A stretch of DNA of 64,000 bases from contig NC_086378.1 in NCBI RefSeq assembly GCF_036588685.1, positions 76,835,127 to 76,899,126 on the forward strand. Reading direction: 5' to 3'. The stretch is from Mytilus trossulus. Taxonomy: Eukaryota; Mollusca; Bivalvia; Mytilida; Mytilidae. The notes beneath the pieces are model-generated. The model did not search any database. It was not told the origin of the DNA and worked only from the letters and a program-made list of their open reading frames with translations. Shown piece by piece: positions 36,881 through 48,345 of the stretch; the stretch's first letter is position 1, and each line of letters begins with the position of its first letter. A program made the position numbers and the translations under genes.

Positions 36881-37909
36881 AAAAGTTTAGGACATTATAG
36901 TTTCAGTTTAGGACATGACTGGCAAATATGACCGTTTCCGGACCCTTGGGCGTGACCCAGCCAACCAACCAAGATGGCCACCACAGCTAAAAATATAACA
37001 TAGGGGATAAAATGTAGATTTTGGCTTATAACTCAAAAACCAAAGCATTTAGAGCAAATCTTAAATGGGTAAAATTGTTTATCAGGTCAAGATCTATATG
37101 TCCTGAAATTTTTAGATGAATCAAACAAACCTTTGTTGGGTTGCTGCCCCTGAAATGGTAATTTTAAGGAAATTTTGCTGTTTTTGGTTATTATCTTGAA
37201 TATTTTTATTGTTGGAGATAAACTGTCAACAGCAATAATGTTCAGCAAGACAAAAATGGTCAATTGACCCCTTAAGGAGTTACAGCCCTTTACAGTAAAT
37301 TTTTAACAATTTTCATAAATTTTGTAAATTTTTAACAAATATTTTCCTCTGTTACAAATGGGCCAAGTTCATTAAAGATGAAGATAATTTGTAGGTAGCA
37401 AAGTAAGATATACAAACACATCACCATCACCAAAACACAATTTTGTCATTAATCCATCTGTGTCTTTTGTTGAATATGCACATAGACCAAGGTGAGCGAC
37501 ACAGGCTCTTAAGAGCCTCTAGTTGGTTATTATCTTGAATATTATTATAGATAAAGATACACTGTAAACAGCAATAATGTTCAGCAAATTAAGATTTACA
37601 AATAAGTCAACATAACCGAAATGGTCAATTGACCCCCTAAGGAGTTATCAATGGTTATTGTCCTTTATAGTAAATTTTTAACAATTTTCATAAAATTTGT
37701 AAATTTTTATTAACATTTTCCACTGAAACTACTGGGTCAAGTTCATTATAGATAGAGATAATTGTAAGCAGCAACACTGTTTAGTAAAGTAAGATGTACA
37801 AACAAATCACCATCACCAAAACACAATTTTTGTCATGAATCCATCTGCTTCCTTTGTTTAATATTCACATATACAAAGGTGAACGACACAGGCTCTTTAG
37901 AGCCTCTAG

Positions 37910-39460
37910 TTTTCACCATGCATTTTGCTATCGAGAACATATGACTACACAATATCTCAACTCCAGATAATAACCCGATAAGCAGGCCTCTATAATAAAA
38001 AAAATTTCAACTTGTCCTACTGTACAAGTACATGTACATACCAAAACTTACTTGTCCGAATGAAATTGCTGTTGTCTGTAGTGTTGATATGGCTCATGTT
38101 TTATATGTATTGGGCTGATTTAAAGAAATACATTTGAGAAGACATGTTTATTCAGCATTGTTTACAATAATAATCTCTGGTACCCAATGGTTACTTTCAT
38201 ACAGTCACAGATTGTACAGAACATTGTCCAAATTTTTCTTAATTAAAAATAACCTTTATACATCTTATTCTTAAGTTGTTTTAAGGAACAAAACAAATTT
38301 AAATAATAGAACAGAATTTGATGTATTTTTGAACATTGTTGAAATACTTTTCAAGTACAAATGTATATGAGTCAAGTACAACTGAATCTAGTCATTTCAC
38401 AGGACTTAGGTTCTATTTCTCATCAATGCTAGTCTCATCAGCAGACTCTTAACATGAGGCACAATCAGATAGGCCTGTACACTCATTGGATTTGTATCCT
38501 GTTTTTTTTTTATTAAGTTGAAAAAAGTTTATTTAAATGCAATCAATAAAAAGAAGAAAATAAGGTCTGATAGCCAAGGAGACAATTCTTTGCAAGAGAC
38601 CAAATGACTCAGAATGTATCAACTATAGGTCACCATATTGCAAGTATTGGTTTTTTTCTACTTACATATGATCAAATATGATTTTTTGAATTTTATCAGG
38701 TTTATGGTAGAAAAAATTAATTGTGAAAAAAATACCTGTATGGTATTTATTTTAAGGAACAGAATAAGGTAGCAAAATGAGGTACTGATTTGTCTTGGTC
38801 CAGAAATGTCTCCTGCCTTGCCAAACTGTCTATCAATCATGTCCACTGAATATGTCTCCTACATGTACATGTACCTACAAAACTGTCTATTAAACTTGGA
38901 GCTGTTGAGGTGACCAACTGTCCTGTAAAGTTACCTTATTTAAATAGGGAATCATAAGACTGGTTTCCAAGAATAGTTTACCTTTTACCTTTAAAAAAGT
39001 ACATGACAAAGAACCTGTTAAAAATTTTTGATTGCAAGTACAAAAATGAAAACATGTTGAGAAAAAAAAGTTTTGCATTTGAACCAACAGAATACAGGAA
39101 CATGTCAAATTAATATTTGTTTCCTGTTTTTTTTTATAATTACTTTGTTCATCAAAGTTGGATTAAATTTATTTTCTGCAGAATAATTGTACTTGCCACG
39201 ACAGACAAGCTGAAGCTTGATACAGCATTTACTAGTCCAACCTTTTTTCCATCCAGTGCGATCGTGATCTAGTGGGACTGGGACTTTATGTTAGATGTAC
39301 ATGAATTGTTTTACATTGTCATATCAGGGCCTTTTATAGCTAACTATGCAGTATGGGCTTTTCTCATTGTTGAAGGCGGTACAGTGTTAATGTCTGTGTC
39401 ATTTTGGTTTCTTGTGATTAGTTCTCTCATCATCTCATTGGCAATCATACCACATCTTCT
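37910..39460. other. Gene-free stretch upstream of the zinc-finger gene
   Basis: Mostly AT-rich. 38555-38640 is a worn 'gatgtggtatgattgcca' family fragment ('gtctgatagccaaggagac', 'caactataggtcaccat'). A 5' non-coding exon of the zinc-finger gene may lie here but is not identifiable. Confidence 0.35.
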
Positions 39461-39463
39461 TTT

Positions 39464-39740
39464 TATGCCCCACCTACGATAGTACAGGGGCATTATGTTT
39501 TCTGGTATGTGCCTCCGTTCTTTCGTCCTGCTTCAGGTTAAAGTTTTTGGTCGAGGTAGTTTTTGATGAAATTGAAGTCCAATCAATTTGAAACTTGGTA
39601 CACATGTTCCCTATGATATGATCTTTCTAATTTTAATGTCAAATTAAAGTATTGACCCCAATTTCACGGTCCAGTGTACATGTGTACATGTAAAATGATA
39701 GTGCGAGTGGGGCATCCGTGTTCTATGGACACATTCTTGT
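39464..39740 (+). mobile_element. Bivalve 'atgccccacctacgatag' element, copy 1
   Basis: It begins 'tatgccccacctacgatagt' + 'acaggggcattatg' (a hairpin) and ends 'gatagtgcgagtggggcat' + 'tatggacacattcttgtt'. The middle has 'tgaaacttggtacacatg'. A shorter copy is at 45122-45245. The hairpin ends without TIRs suggest a helitron-like origin. Confidence 0.6.
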
Positions 39741-40170
39741 TATATATATGTACTGAATTTAAACAAATGTTAAAAAGATTCTCAAGTTATAAAATACCAG
39801 GATAATATACTATTATTTAATAATCAATGTTTAAGTCTCCAATATGTGCTTATATTAAAATTTCAAGTGTTATTCAGTCATTATAAGTGTTTTTCAGATA
39901 TTAACAGTGTTATTGGGTCATTCGAGGTATCAGATTGATAATACCTTTATTGGCTTTATACCTACATCTTCGGATACTTAAATAAGCCAATTACTTCTAC
40001 TGACCATCATCTTGGATTGTCATAATGCAATTTCTCATTGCTTAATAACATTATAAATAATAAAGACTCATACAGATTTTCATATTCCCATATAAAATAT
40101 TTAATTTATTATAACCAATGGAATCTTTTACCAAAGTTCTACAATAATGACAATGTACAGTTGTAAACTA

Positions 40171-40470
40171 ATACACAGTCTGACAGCAACTCCAACAGTT
40201 TAGGAATTAGGGGCCAAAAAAGGGCCCAAATAAGCATTTTCTTGGTTTTCGCACCATAACTTTAGTATAAGTAAATAGAAATCTATGAAATTTAAACACA
40301 AGGTTTATGATCATAAAAGGAAGGTTGGAATTGATTTTGGGAGTTTTGGTCCCAACAGTTTAGGAATAAGGGGCCCAAAGGGTCCCAAAATTAAACTTTG
40401 TTTGATTTCATCAAAAATTGAATAATTTGGGTTCTTTGATATGCCAAATCTAACTGTGTATGTAGATTCT
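40171..40470 (+). repeat. Bivalve 'ccaacagtttaggaat' repeat
   Basis: The word 'caacagtttaggaat' + 'aggggcc' occurs twice about 160 bp apart, with 'cataactttagtataagtaa' and 'gggtcccaaaattaaactttg' between and after. It sits just upstream of the zinc-finger exon. Confidence 0.55.
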
Positions 40471-40689
40471 TAATTTTTTTACAGTTTATTTGAATATACA
40501 AAAACTGGAATAATTTGTAGATCAGGACATAACCTTAAAATAAATTTTGTTAAAGGGAGACAATTCATCACCAGGTCATCTCTTTTTGTATTAGTTTTTT
40601 TAATGTGTTTTTTGTATAAAAGCTAAATGTGTTTTTCTTTCTTTTACAGACAAAGCATTCCTGCATTGTTTCATAGAAGTTTATTCATA

Positions 40690-42447
40690 ATGAGCAGTAT
40701 AGAGATACGGTTTAATGGAGGAAATGAAAGCCAGAAGATATTCATACCATCAAGTACTGGCAAGAAACGAATACATTTGGTGTTTACAAAATCTACCACT
40801 GAACCACCTAGAAATGATAAAACAATAGACAAGATAGAGACCTTAATTATCGGGGAAAAGATTTGGTTTAGTTGTAAAGTATGTGATGCAAGATTTTCAC
40901 TTCTACTCTCCGCTCGTAATCATGTTCGAGTGCAGCATGTTGTGACAAAGAAGTTTCTGTGTAGTTTATGTGGTAAAGGTTATATAACTATGAAAGAGTA
41001 TGAGAAACATATGATGTTACATGCAGCAAAGCCTTATCAATGTGAGACGTGTAGACGGAGGTTTAATACGGAAGAAAAACTGAAAATTCACTTTGAAGGT
41101 CAACATGCTGATAGGCCTCGTAATTTTCAGTGTGGAAATTGTCATAAACTATTTTTAACCATGCAGCATCTTAAAGAGCACATTTTGATTCATTCTGATG
41201 AAAAGAATTTTACATGCGAGATCTGTTACAAGAGCTTTTTTCGGGAGTCATCCTATAAAGCTCATAAGAAAACTCACCTTATTGGACCTTTCCCATGTAA
41301 GATTTGTAAAAAAGAGTTCAAATATGAAAAAACTTTACAAACACATATTAAATTTAAACACATTGACAAGACTATTATACCAGATACAACTGAAAATATG
41401 TCTGGAGAAGGGAATACTTCGGAAAAAATGAAAGAAAATACCTATACGGCAACTATTGAAAATGTCACAGATGTGACAGATTTGAATCTTATTCCAGATG
41501 AGAAAGATGATGAAGAAAGAAGGAACGAAACTGATGCAGCAGATGAAAGTAAAACAAAAGAAGATATGTTTGACGAAAATTCAAAGGGAGAATCTAATGA
41601 GTTAGAAACACAGATAGTAAAAGTCAAAGAGGAAAAAGAAGAAGTGTTGTTTCGTACCAGACAAATACATTTCCCATGTGAGGAATGCGGGAAAGTTTTC
41701 AATAGGAAAGACAACCTGAAAAACCACCAGCGTTTACATTCAGGTGCAAAGCCATTTGTATGTACCATTTGCAACAAGAGTTTTCGTCAAGCTGCTCACC
41801 TTTATCGTCATACCAAATCCCATACAGGGGAGAGAACTGAAATCTGCACAATCTGTGGGAAGGCATTCTTTCGTCCTGAACATCTACGTAAACATCAAAT
41901 GCAGCACCTGCCTCCTGAACAAAAACCTTTCAATTTCTGTGAACTTTGTGGAAAAAGTGTCATTAATATGAGGAGACATATTAGAAGGATCCATGAAGAA
42001 GGAAAATCGTTCTTTTGCTCTGAATGTAAACAAAAATTTAGATACGAGGAATGCTACAAAAACCATATAGTACATGGTCAACATGTAAAAGAAAGCTATA
42101 TGAGAAGAACTTGCCCTATCTGTCACAATGTCTTCTGCAAGCCAGCAGGTGTCAGACGACACTTGAGAAATGTACATGGACAGGATGGAACACTCAAGCC
42201 ATATACCTGTTCAGTTTGTCAAAAAGGTTTTGCAGATCAGGAAGCATTCCAAAAACATGTGGTCAAAGGTCATGGGTTACTTGGACAAGTTAAGAGAGTC
42301 AAGAAACCTCCAAAGAGACCAACACCTGATGAAAGTGAAAGTGAAAGTAGTACAGAGAATGACAGTTCAGATGAGGAAGTAATTGAAGAACAAATGGTTG
42401 TTGAAGAAGCTGTTACTGATACTTTTGATGTATTAGAATATATATAG
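40690..42447 (+). CDS. C2H2 zinc-finger protein with 13 fingers in two clusters
   Basis: 585 residues from ATG 40690. The exon opens after a good acceptor (ttttctttcttttacag, ending at 40649). The reading frame stays open back to this acceptor, so a few extra N-terminal residues from an upstream exon cannot be excluded. Six C2H2 fingers lie at about residues 62-238 (first CKVCDARF, last CKICKKEF). An acidic, Lys/Glu-rich linker covers about 240-328. Seven more fingers lie at about 330-528, including CEECGKVF, CTICNKSF, CTICGKAF and CPICHNVF; one (CELCGKSV) is shortened between Cys and His. Some fingers are joined by TGE-type linkers (SHTGERTEIC). The tail is basic (KKPPKRPTP), then Ser/Glu-rich and acidic. 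This fits a nuclear DNA-binding regulator. I see no KRAB, BTB, ZAD or SET domain, so no specific ortholog is named. All 13 fingers sit on one exon. Confidence 0.9.
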   Translation: MSSIEIRFNGGNESQKIFIPSSTGKKRIHLVFTKSTTEPPRNDKTIDKIETLIIGEKIWFSCKVCDARFSLLLSARNHVRVQHVVTKKFLCSLCGKGYITMKEYEKHMMLHAAKPYQCETCRRRFNTEEKLKIHFEGQHADRPRNFQCGNCHKLFLTMQHLKEHILIHSDEKNFTCEICYKSFFRESSYKAHKKTHLIGPFPCKICKKEFKYEKTLQTHIKFKHIDKTIIPDTTENMSGEGNTSEKMKENTYTATIENVTDVTDLNLIPDEKDDEERRNETDAADESKTKEDMFDENSKGESNELETQIVKVKEEKEEVLFRTRQIHFPCEECGKVFNRKDNLKNHQRLHSGAKPFVCTICNKSFRQAAHLYRHTKSHTGERTEICTICGKAFFRPEHLRKHQMQHLPPEQKPFNFCELCGKSVINMRRHIRRIHEEGKSFFCSECKQKFRYEECYKNHIVHGQHVKESYMRRTCPICHNVFCKPAGVRRHLRNVHGQDGTLKPYTCSVCQKGFADQEAFQKHVVKGHGLLGQVKRVKKPPKRPTPDESESESSTENDSSDEEVIEEQMVVEEAVTDTFDVLEYI

Positions 42448-44499
42448 ATCAAAATATGTATGTGTATACATGTGGTTTGAATTTGGTTTTTGATTTTGTT
42501 TAATTACATATATTTACATCATGTACATTTTGTACATGTATCTTTTATAAACTATATTTAGTCATGTTGATTATTTGTTGGTCAAATATTTGTTTGGTTG
42601 GAAGTGTTGTGGATAAAAAGGGTTGTAAATAACTGGAAAACACCCAAAATTTCCATTTATTTTTAGGCAGAAAACAGATTTTAATCTATGTTATAGTATT
42701 GGATGAGATATAAAAGCCATATAATTAGAATTGTTTTTTTTCGAAGAAATCATAGAATATAATGATAAAAAAAAACAGTTTATTATTTAAGGCCCACTAT
42801 ATTCAATCAGGCATTTTCCCCCCAGCCAGGTAAATGTATATATATGATTTAAAGAAAAGGTTTGAGTTTCAACTTATATTGGTTCAGCACAGCTGTTTAC
42901 CATCAGAGATTAATTTCTGACACCCTGGGTTTCATATGCAAAATAGGTTGGGTTGTGGAAAAACTCTTTAACTTCATAACTTCTGACTAATATGTAAATT
43001 TAATTTGAATAGGTTATGGTTTTTTAATTTGATAAAGCAGAGTCCCCCTTTTCTAATCTAAAGATTTCTGTCATTCCGGGAGGTGATATATATCATCATG
43101 TACTTGATTTTCCAAAAGTTCTGTTTTCAATAAATCTTTGCAAGAAAAGCCCATTGTTATAAACTAAAATTTAGATCTGATAACTTATACCCAACAATTT
43201 GACTCAAATAGACATGTGGCTTGCTTGATTTTTTATAAAAGTTTGACAAGATATTTACTTTAAAATTGTAGAAGAAAATGTAAAAGTTTCAAAAAAATTG
43301 AACCTGTCAATCACACAATTCGAATCTAGTCCATTATATATCTATGTTTTTTTGGTTTCTTTAATTTTATAGCAATACTATAAAATATTTGTAATTTATC
43401 CATATGTAATTTTTGTTTACCATGTTTACAATATTTTATGGATTATTACCGGTATTTATGAAGTATTAAAATGTATGTATTTTGTACATTAAAAAAAAAT
43501 AATCTTATAATAAATCAGTGGTGCACTATTTTAATCCACTTGTGTTTGAAAAATTACAAATTTTCAAAAGCATCTTTAAGTAAGGTCATGGAAAAATAAT
43601 TCATGGTTTCCCCTAACCCGACCGGGTCATTGTTTTACCGCCGGGTCATTTAATTTTTGGGGGGAATTTTTTTTTGGCGGAGATAACTAAAAGTGTTGGA
43701 AATATTCAAGATTAACATTCCGCTGTAGAAATAAAACATGTGGCAACACCAAAATTCAAACTTTTTTTGAGTATTGGGGTTATTAGCATTTTTTATGAAA
43801 AAAAAAAAAAAAAAAAAGAAAAGCCTTCCTGCCGGGTCTTTGAAATTTTCCCATGTTAGGGGAAACCAACAATTAATTTTCCATGGCCTAATAGAAATTC
43901 GATTAAAATTGATGTATACATTTTCTTTCTTTTCCTCTCACAAAAAAAACCAAGCAGGGTTCTTGTTGATATTTCAGTTTGATTGTTCCTTTAAATGTAT
44001 ATGTGTTTCTTAAATGGTCGATTATTTTTTTATTATCAACATAGGTTTTTTTTTTGTTCTTTGTCATGTTTATTAATTATTTGTTGACATAGTTGAAATT
44101 ATGATGCTCACTGATGTCTATTTTTTTTCATTGCCATTAAGTTTTGTGATTGTGTTCTCTTATTATAAGAGTTAAAATAGTTTAAAACCCATTAAAACTT
44201 GAGATTTAATTTTCTTATTTTCCTTAACTAAAAAAAATTGTCTTTTGATGTGATTTAAACATGTTAAAATCCTGTTCATTTGCCTCTTAAGATAGTGAAA
44301 AACAAGTAAATATAAGAATATCTATTGTCCCAATTAAGGGATCTCAAAACATTACCAAATAGGATTAAAATTTATATATATCTGTTATAAGATATATTAA
44401 TGTTGATATGTTATAATGGTAAACGGTTTAATACTGAAATTATTATGTATATTATTATGTATATTGTAAATAGTTTGTATAAGTTTTCATAAAAATAAA
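42448..44499 (+). other. Likely 3' UTR and flank of the zinc-finger gene
   Basis: AT-rich, no coding potential. Candidate AATAAA signals occur at 43129-43134 and 44494-44499 among others. I cannot decide which is used. Confidence 0.4.
43581..43891. mobile_element. MITE downstream of the zinc-finger gene
   Basis: Left end 'taaggtcatggaaaaataat' + 'tcatggtttcccctaac'; right end is the complement with a few changes ('gttaggggaaaccaac' + 'aattaattttccatggccta'). The interior has an A-run and two 'ccgggtc' words. Confidence 0.65.
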
Positions 44500-45121
44500 C
44501 TATTCTCATTATCAGGATAATCCCCTTTTTCACTTTCTGGTAGAGGAACAAGCCTTCAGGACTTACTTTTAAAATGAAGAGATGCGTGAGAATTCTCCTC
44601 CAGACATAATTATGTAGAAGCTAACTACAAATTGTTGGGGGTAAGGATTTATTTAATCAGCACATGTAGTCACACAAACAAAAAATTACTTTTAATAAAT
44701 CATTCATACATATTATCATAAGATATCATTTAAATTACTTGGTATCTGATTGGATGCATGTCATTTTTATAATCTGCGCCTTCTTTCGCAGAAAGCTCAA
44801 CATAGAGACAGTAGTCCAGTGAAGGTGGTGTTAAAATTTTAAAAGCTATTAAACAATTTAGAAGGTAGAAGACTTGTTTCCTTCAAACTTTGTGTATAGA
44901 TGCTTAATGTTATGAACACACATGTCCAACTGGCTGATGTTATTGATTTTGACTGTATTTTCATGGTTCAGTGGTTCAAGTTATTGTGTTTTCGTATGTT
45001 TTTCAAATACTGCATGCAAGAGGTTGACTATATTTGGTGTACGAAAATATTGAAAGATGTACATATCAGTCTGGTATGTTTCACTTGACTGACCTTATTT
45101 TTATTTGGTGCTTTTATGCCC

Positions 45122-45245
45122 CTATATATGCCCCACCTACGATAGTAGAGGGGCATTATGTTTCCTGGTCTGTGTGTCCATCTGTGGTCCACTAAACAAA
45201 TGATAGTGCGAGTGGGGCATCTGTGTACTATGGACATAGTCTTGT
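45122..45245 (+). mobile_element. Bivalve 'atgccccacctacgatag' element, short copy
   Basis: Same two ends as the 39464 copy, with the middle deleted. Confidence 0.6.
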
Positions 45246-45415
45246 TTTCTTATACTATATAAAGCAATTTGTCAACTATATTTGGTGTATGAAATGATAG
45301 TAAGGTGTATATGTCTATCTGGCAATTATCATCTGACCTTGACCTCATATTTATGGTTCATTCATCAATCTTCAGTTGTCAAGGTTAAGTTTGTTTCCTA
45401 GATACTATAGTATAT

Positions 45416-45958
45416 CATCTTCGCTAGCCAAGGGTTACGATCCACTCCCGCTCTCTTCACCCTTGGCGGATTGAGCCAACATTTGTGATAACAATGTTGC
45501 GCCATCTATCGGAAGATAAAAACCACGCCAATTCCGAATACATTAGTCTTGACCAATGGTAGCACTTGAACTCTTCAGCTTGGAGGTAAAAACACGGTAG
45601 CGTCTAGATGCTACACACTTGGTAAAGCCGGAAATGAAAGCATACGTCAACATTCATGCATTTGTGCATGAAACATACACAGGAACTTCCATTTGTTGAT
45701 TAAAAACATTCAAGTTTTCACTAAATATAGTCGTATGTTTAGGGATGTAAAGGCTTGTTGCACAAAAAACACGTGGCAATTGTTTACAAACACTTTCTAC
45801 ATTTACACGTGATCATGTTACAGGCGCATTTTGATTGGATGCAGCGAGTTTTGACTGCAACCAATAAAAATCCTTACCTTGTGTCTCCGAAATTTTATCT
45901 CAATCCGCCAAGGGTGAAGAGAGCGGGAGTGGATCGTAACCCTTGGCTAGCGAAGATG
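45416..45958. mobile_element. TIR element with a 9-bp target duplication
   Basis: Inverted ends of about 60 bp, nearly perfect, starting CATCTTCGCTAGCCAAGGGT and running through 'ccactcccgctctcttcacc'. The 9-mer ATAGTATAT is duplicated on both sides (45407-45415 and 45959-45967). 543 bp long and non-coding. The duplication size fits a MULE-like origin. Confidence 0.85.
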
Positions 45959-45967
45959 ATAGTATAT

Positions 45968-47060
45968 ATGCAATAGGTCAACTATATTTAAAGTATGCAA
46001 TGATTGTAAGGTGTAAAAATTAACTGTTTTGTTTAAAATTGTGGACAAAATTGCTCTTTTAAAAATTTCATTGGGAGCTTCCATGGGAGAAATCCCACGC
46101 AAATATCGCCAGTTGGTAGGTATGGTCATTGATCAATGTTAAAGTTTTCCCGGTTAAGTTTGTTTCTCAGATACAATGTGCGATAGGTCAACTACATGTA
46201 TATCAAAAACATTTGATGTGGGATGGAATGACTGTAAGGTGTACATGTATTTCCAGTTTGGTTTATCTTTTCTTGAACTCATTTTCTTGAATCATAATGA
46301 GATATGTTATAGTTGTAATTATTCTTTATATTTTGGACCGTCAACATAAAATCAATGGTCAGTAAAGAAGTGAGACCTTTCAGGTTGTGCACTCTGTTTA
46401 TTACAATTATGCTAGAGAGACCTGTTCACATTTCATCTTCTCTGAAATTGATCTGTAAATCTAAAACAAAAATATTGGCAATTGTATATGGTAAGTTCTT
46501 TTGATGGAAATCACCATTTCATTCCTTCAGACTCCTTACTAGCTGCAACACTTTTTCTGTTAGTAGTGCATATTTAAATCTTTAATTTATTCATTCACCT
46601 TTACTGGCTGATTTCATAGTTTACACAAGAAGAGAAGAGACTAAAGATGGAGGCAATAAACAAACCATAAAATGATGAAAAACACAACCATGGCTGAAAT
46701 AAAAGGAGACAACAAAACACTTACATTCATGAATATAAAAATGGGGAGATAAGCAATTATAGACAACTGCACAGTCTTCAACAATGAGAACAATATGCTG
46801 TATAGTTGGCTATAAAGGGACATGAAAAAAAAAGTAGGAAAAAAATTCAATTGAGAAAACTAATGGCCTAATTGTAACAAAAGAATTTATGAAAAACAAA
46901 TATGACGGACAGGAACCAATGTCAACCACTAGACTTCAGGTTCCTGACTTTGGATAGCCACATACAGATTTTGGCAGGTTAAACATGTTCAACTGAGCTA
47001 ACCCTCCATATAGCAAGGACAGTAGTGTTACAGTAGATGTTTAGAAAACTTTATAAAACC
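45968..47060. other. Gene-free stretch with a worn mussel element
   Basis: 46640-47060 has diverged words of the 'gatgtggtatgattgcca' family: 'cacagtcttcaacaatgag', 'gttggctataaagggac', 'caggttcctgactttggat'. The rest is AT-rich. Confidence 0.4.
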
Positions 47061-47818
47061 AGTTGAAAAGGGCTTAACTCAAATGATGGCCCTTGGAAAA
47101 CACTGTAAATCCACCTCTGAAAATTAGTAGATTCAATGAAAGACAAAGAATTGAACTGATATTGAACTATTTTTTTATTTAAATTATTAAAAATCAACAA
47201 GATCACATATATATAAAAATTTCAATGATTCATTTATAAACACAATGAATTATGAACAGCTATTATAACAATTCAATGGGAAGACTACAATACCTGGTCT
47301 CATTTGTCAACTCATAATACTGGTTATACACAAGGCAACCAATCAGAATTGTTACCTTTGTATCTATAAACTAAAGAATCCGCATGGAAAGTAAAATGTA
47401 AGGCAGTTTTACATTTTGGAATACATTAAAGAATAACCTTGTAAAAAAATGATTACATGCATAGTATAAACAAGGTGCTTGTTATCAAATAAGGGTAAAA
47501 ATTGCATTCATTTTGCAATGGGCCTTAAAATCATTGACCATTCTAAGGCAATTCTAATGATAACTGGATAAACTGCCATGTGGACAAAGGAAGGTAACTC
47601 AAATTTTTATAATTACATTAGATGTTTGTTTCATTATAATACGTTATTCTGATTGGCTAACTGCACATGACATGTTATTCCGTAAGCAATTGTACTAGAC
47701 AATAAAACTTATCATTCATGATGACACGAGGTCCCACAATAAAGTGCACAGGTGAATTAAATAAAACTTGATAAAAATCATGTTTTCATGATACTAGCTA
47801 AGAAATGTAATTATAAGT

Positions 47819-47967
47819 ATTGAATGCTTCTTTTTGTAACTTTATAGGGTTGTAAAAGCGTTGACCATGCGTAGATTTTTAGAATGAAGGGCTTCCGCGC
47901 TTCATACAAAATGTACTTCGGTCAACGCTTTTACACCCCAATAAATTTACAAAAAGAAGCATTCAAT
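47819..47967. mobile_element. Hairpin MITE, about 149 bp
   Basis: Inverted arms of about 50 bp: 'attgaatgcttctttttgta' + 'tgtaaaagcgttgacc', and the complement 'ggtcaacgcttttaca' + 'acaaaaagaagcattcaat'. It lies about 380 bp downstream of the DHRS4 stop codon. Confidence 0.65.
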
Positions 47968-48345
47968 TCTTAAATATTTCTTTACAATGACATTATAAGA
48001 ATATTTTGGTTTTACAAAAAAACATCTCATTTTGTAACTAGAAAAACTGAATATATATTTCATTGATAAATTTCTTGAAATGTTCATAAATAGAATCTAG
48101 ATCTTTTTGCTCAATGCTTCAGATGTTTCTTTTCTGTTGTTGTTTTGTCCATATTTATAAGATAAATAAAAGATACTGTATGGAAAGTTTATATGAAGCC
48201 ACTGTTGTATGATTAAGTTTGCATGCATGCAATCTTTACTCAAAAAACTTGACAAATTTTTCTCAAATACTCAAATACTTAGCACCATGAAGGCAGTCAT
48301 TCTGATAGTTGCTGAATAGATATCTTATTTGCTTCACAACATAAT

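Larger units (their letters stand above)
35044..36949. mobile_element. TIR transposon remnant inserted in the helitron-like element
   Basis: The ends read CCAAGGATCCGGAA and the complement of CCAAGGGTCCGGAA. The interrupted host repeat reads 'gtgtggcgtga' before and 'gcgtgaccca' after, giving a short target duplication (gcgtga). No transposase frame. It carries two smaller MITEs inside. Confidence 0.6.
33857..37909 (+). mobile_element. Helitron-like tandem-core bivalve element with nested insertions
   Basis: It starts with a 31-bp palindrome (agctcacctggccc...gtgagct, 33857-33887). Repeated units of about 490 bp follow, marked by 'tcttctcctctgaa', 'ccaaacttggccacaatcat', 'ttgggttgctgcccctga' and 'agttgacccctttaggag'. 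It ends twice in a hairpin followed by CTAG (aggctcttaagagcctctag at 37503-37522, and a variant at 37890-37909). A 3' hairpin before CTRR and no TIR fit a non-autonomous helitron/helentron. The unit array is interrupted at about 35044-36949. Confidence 0.6.

Noticed and set aside
39288..39482. 64-residue hydrophobic frame upstream of the zinc-finger gene
   Set aside because: Its 3' half is the end of an inverted mussel element ('caatcataccacatcttc'); no conservation evidence.
41442..42452. Antisense frames opposite the zinc-finger exon
   Set aside because: Shadows of the strongly biased zinc-finger coding sequence.
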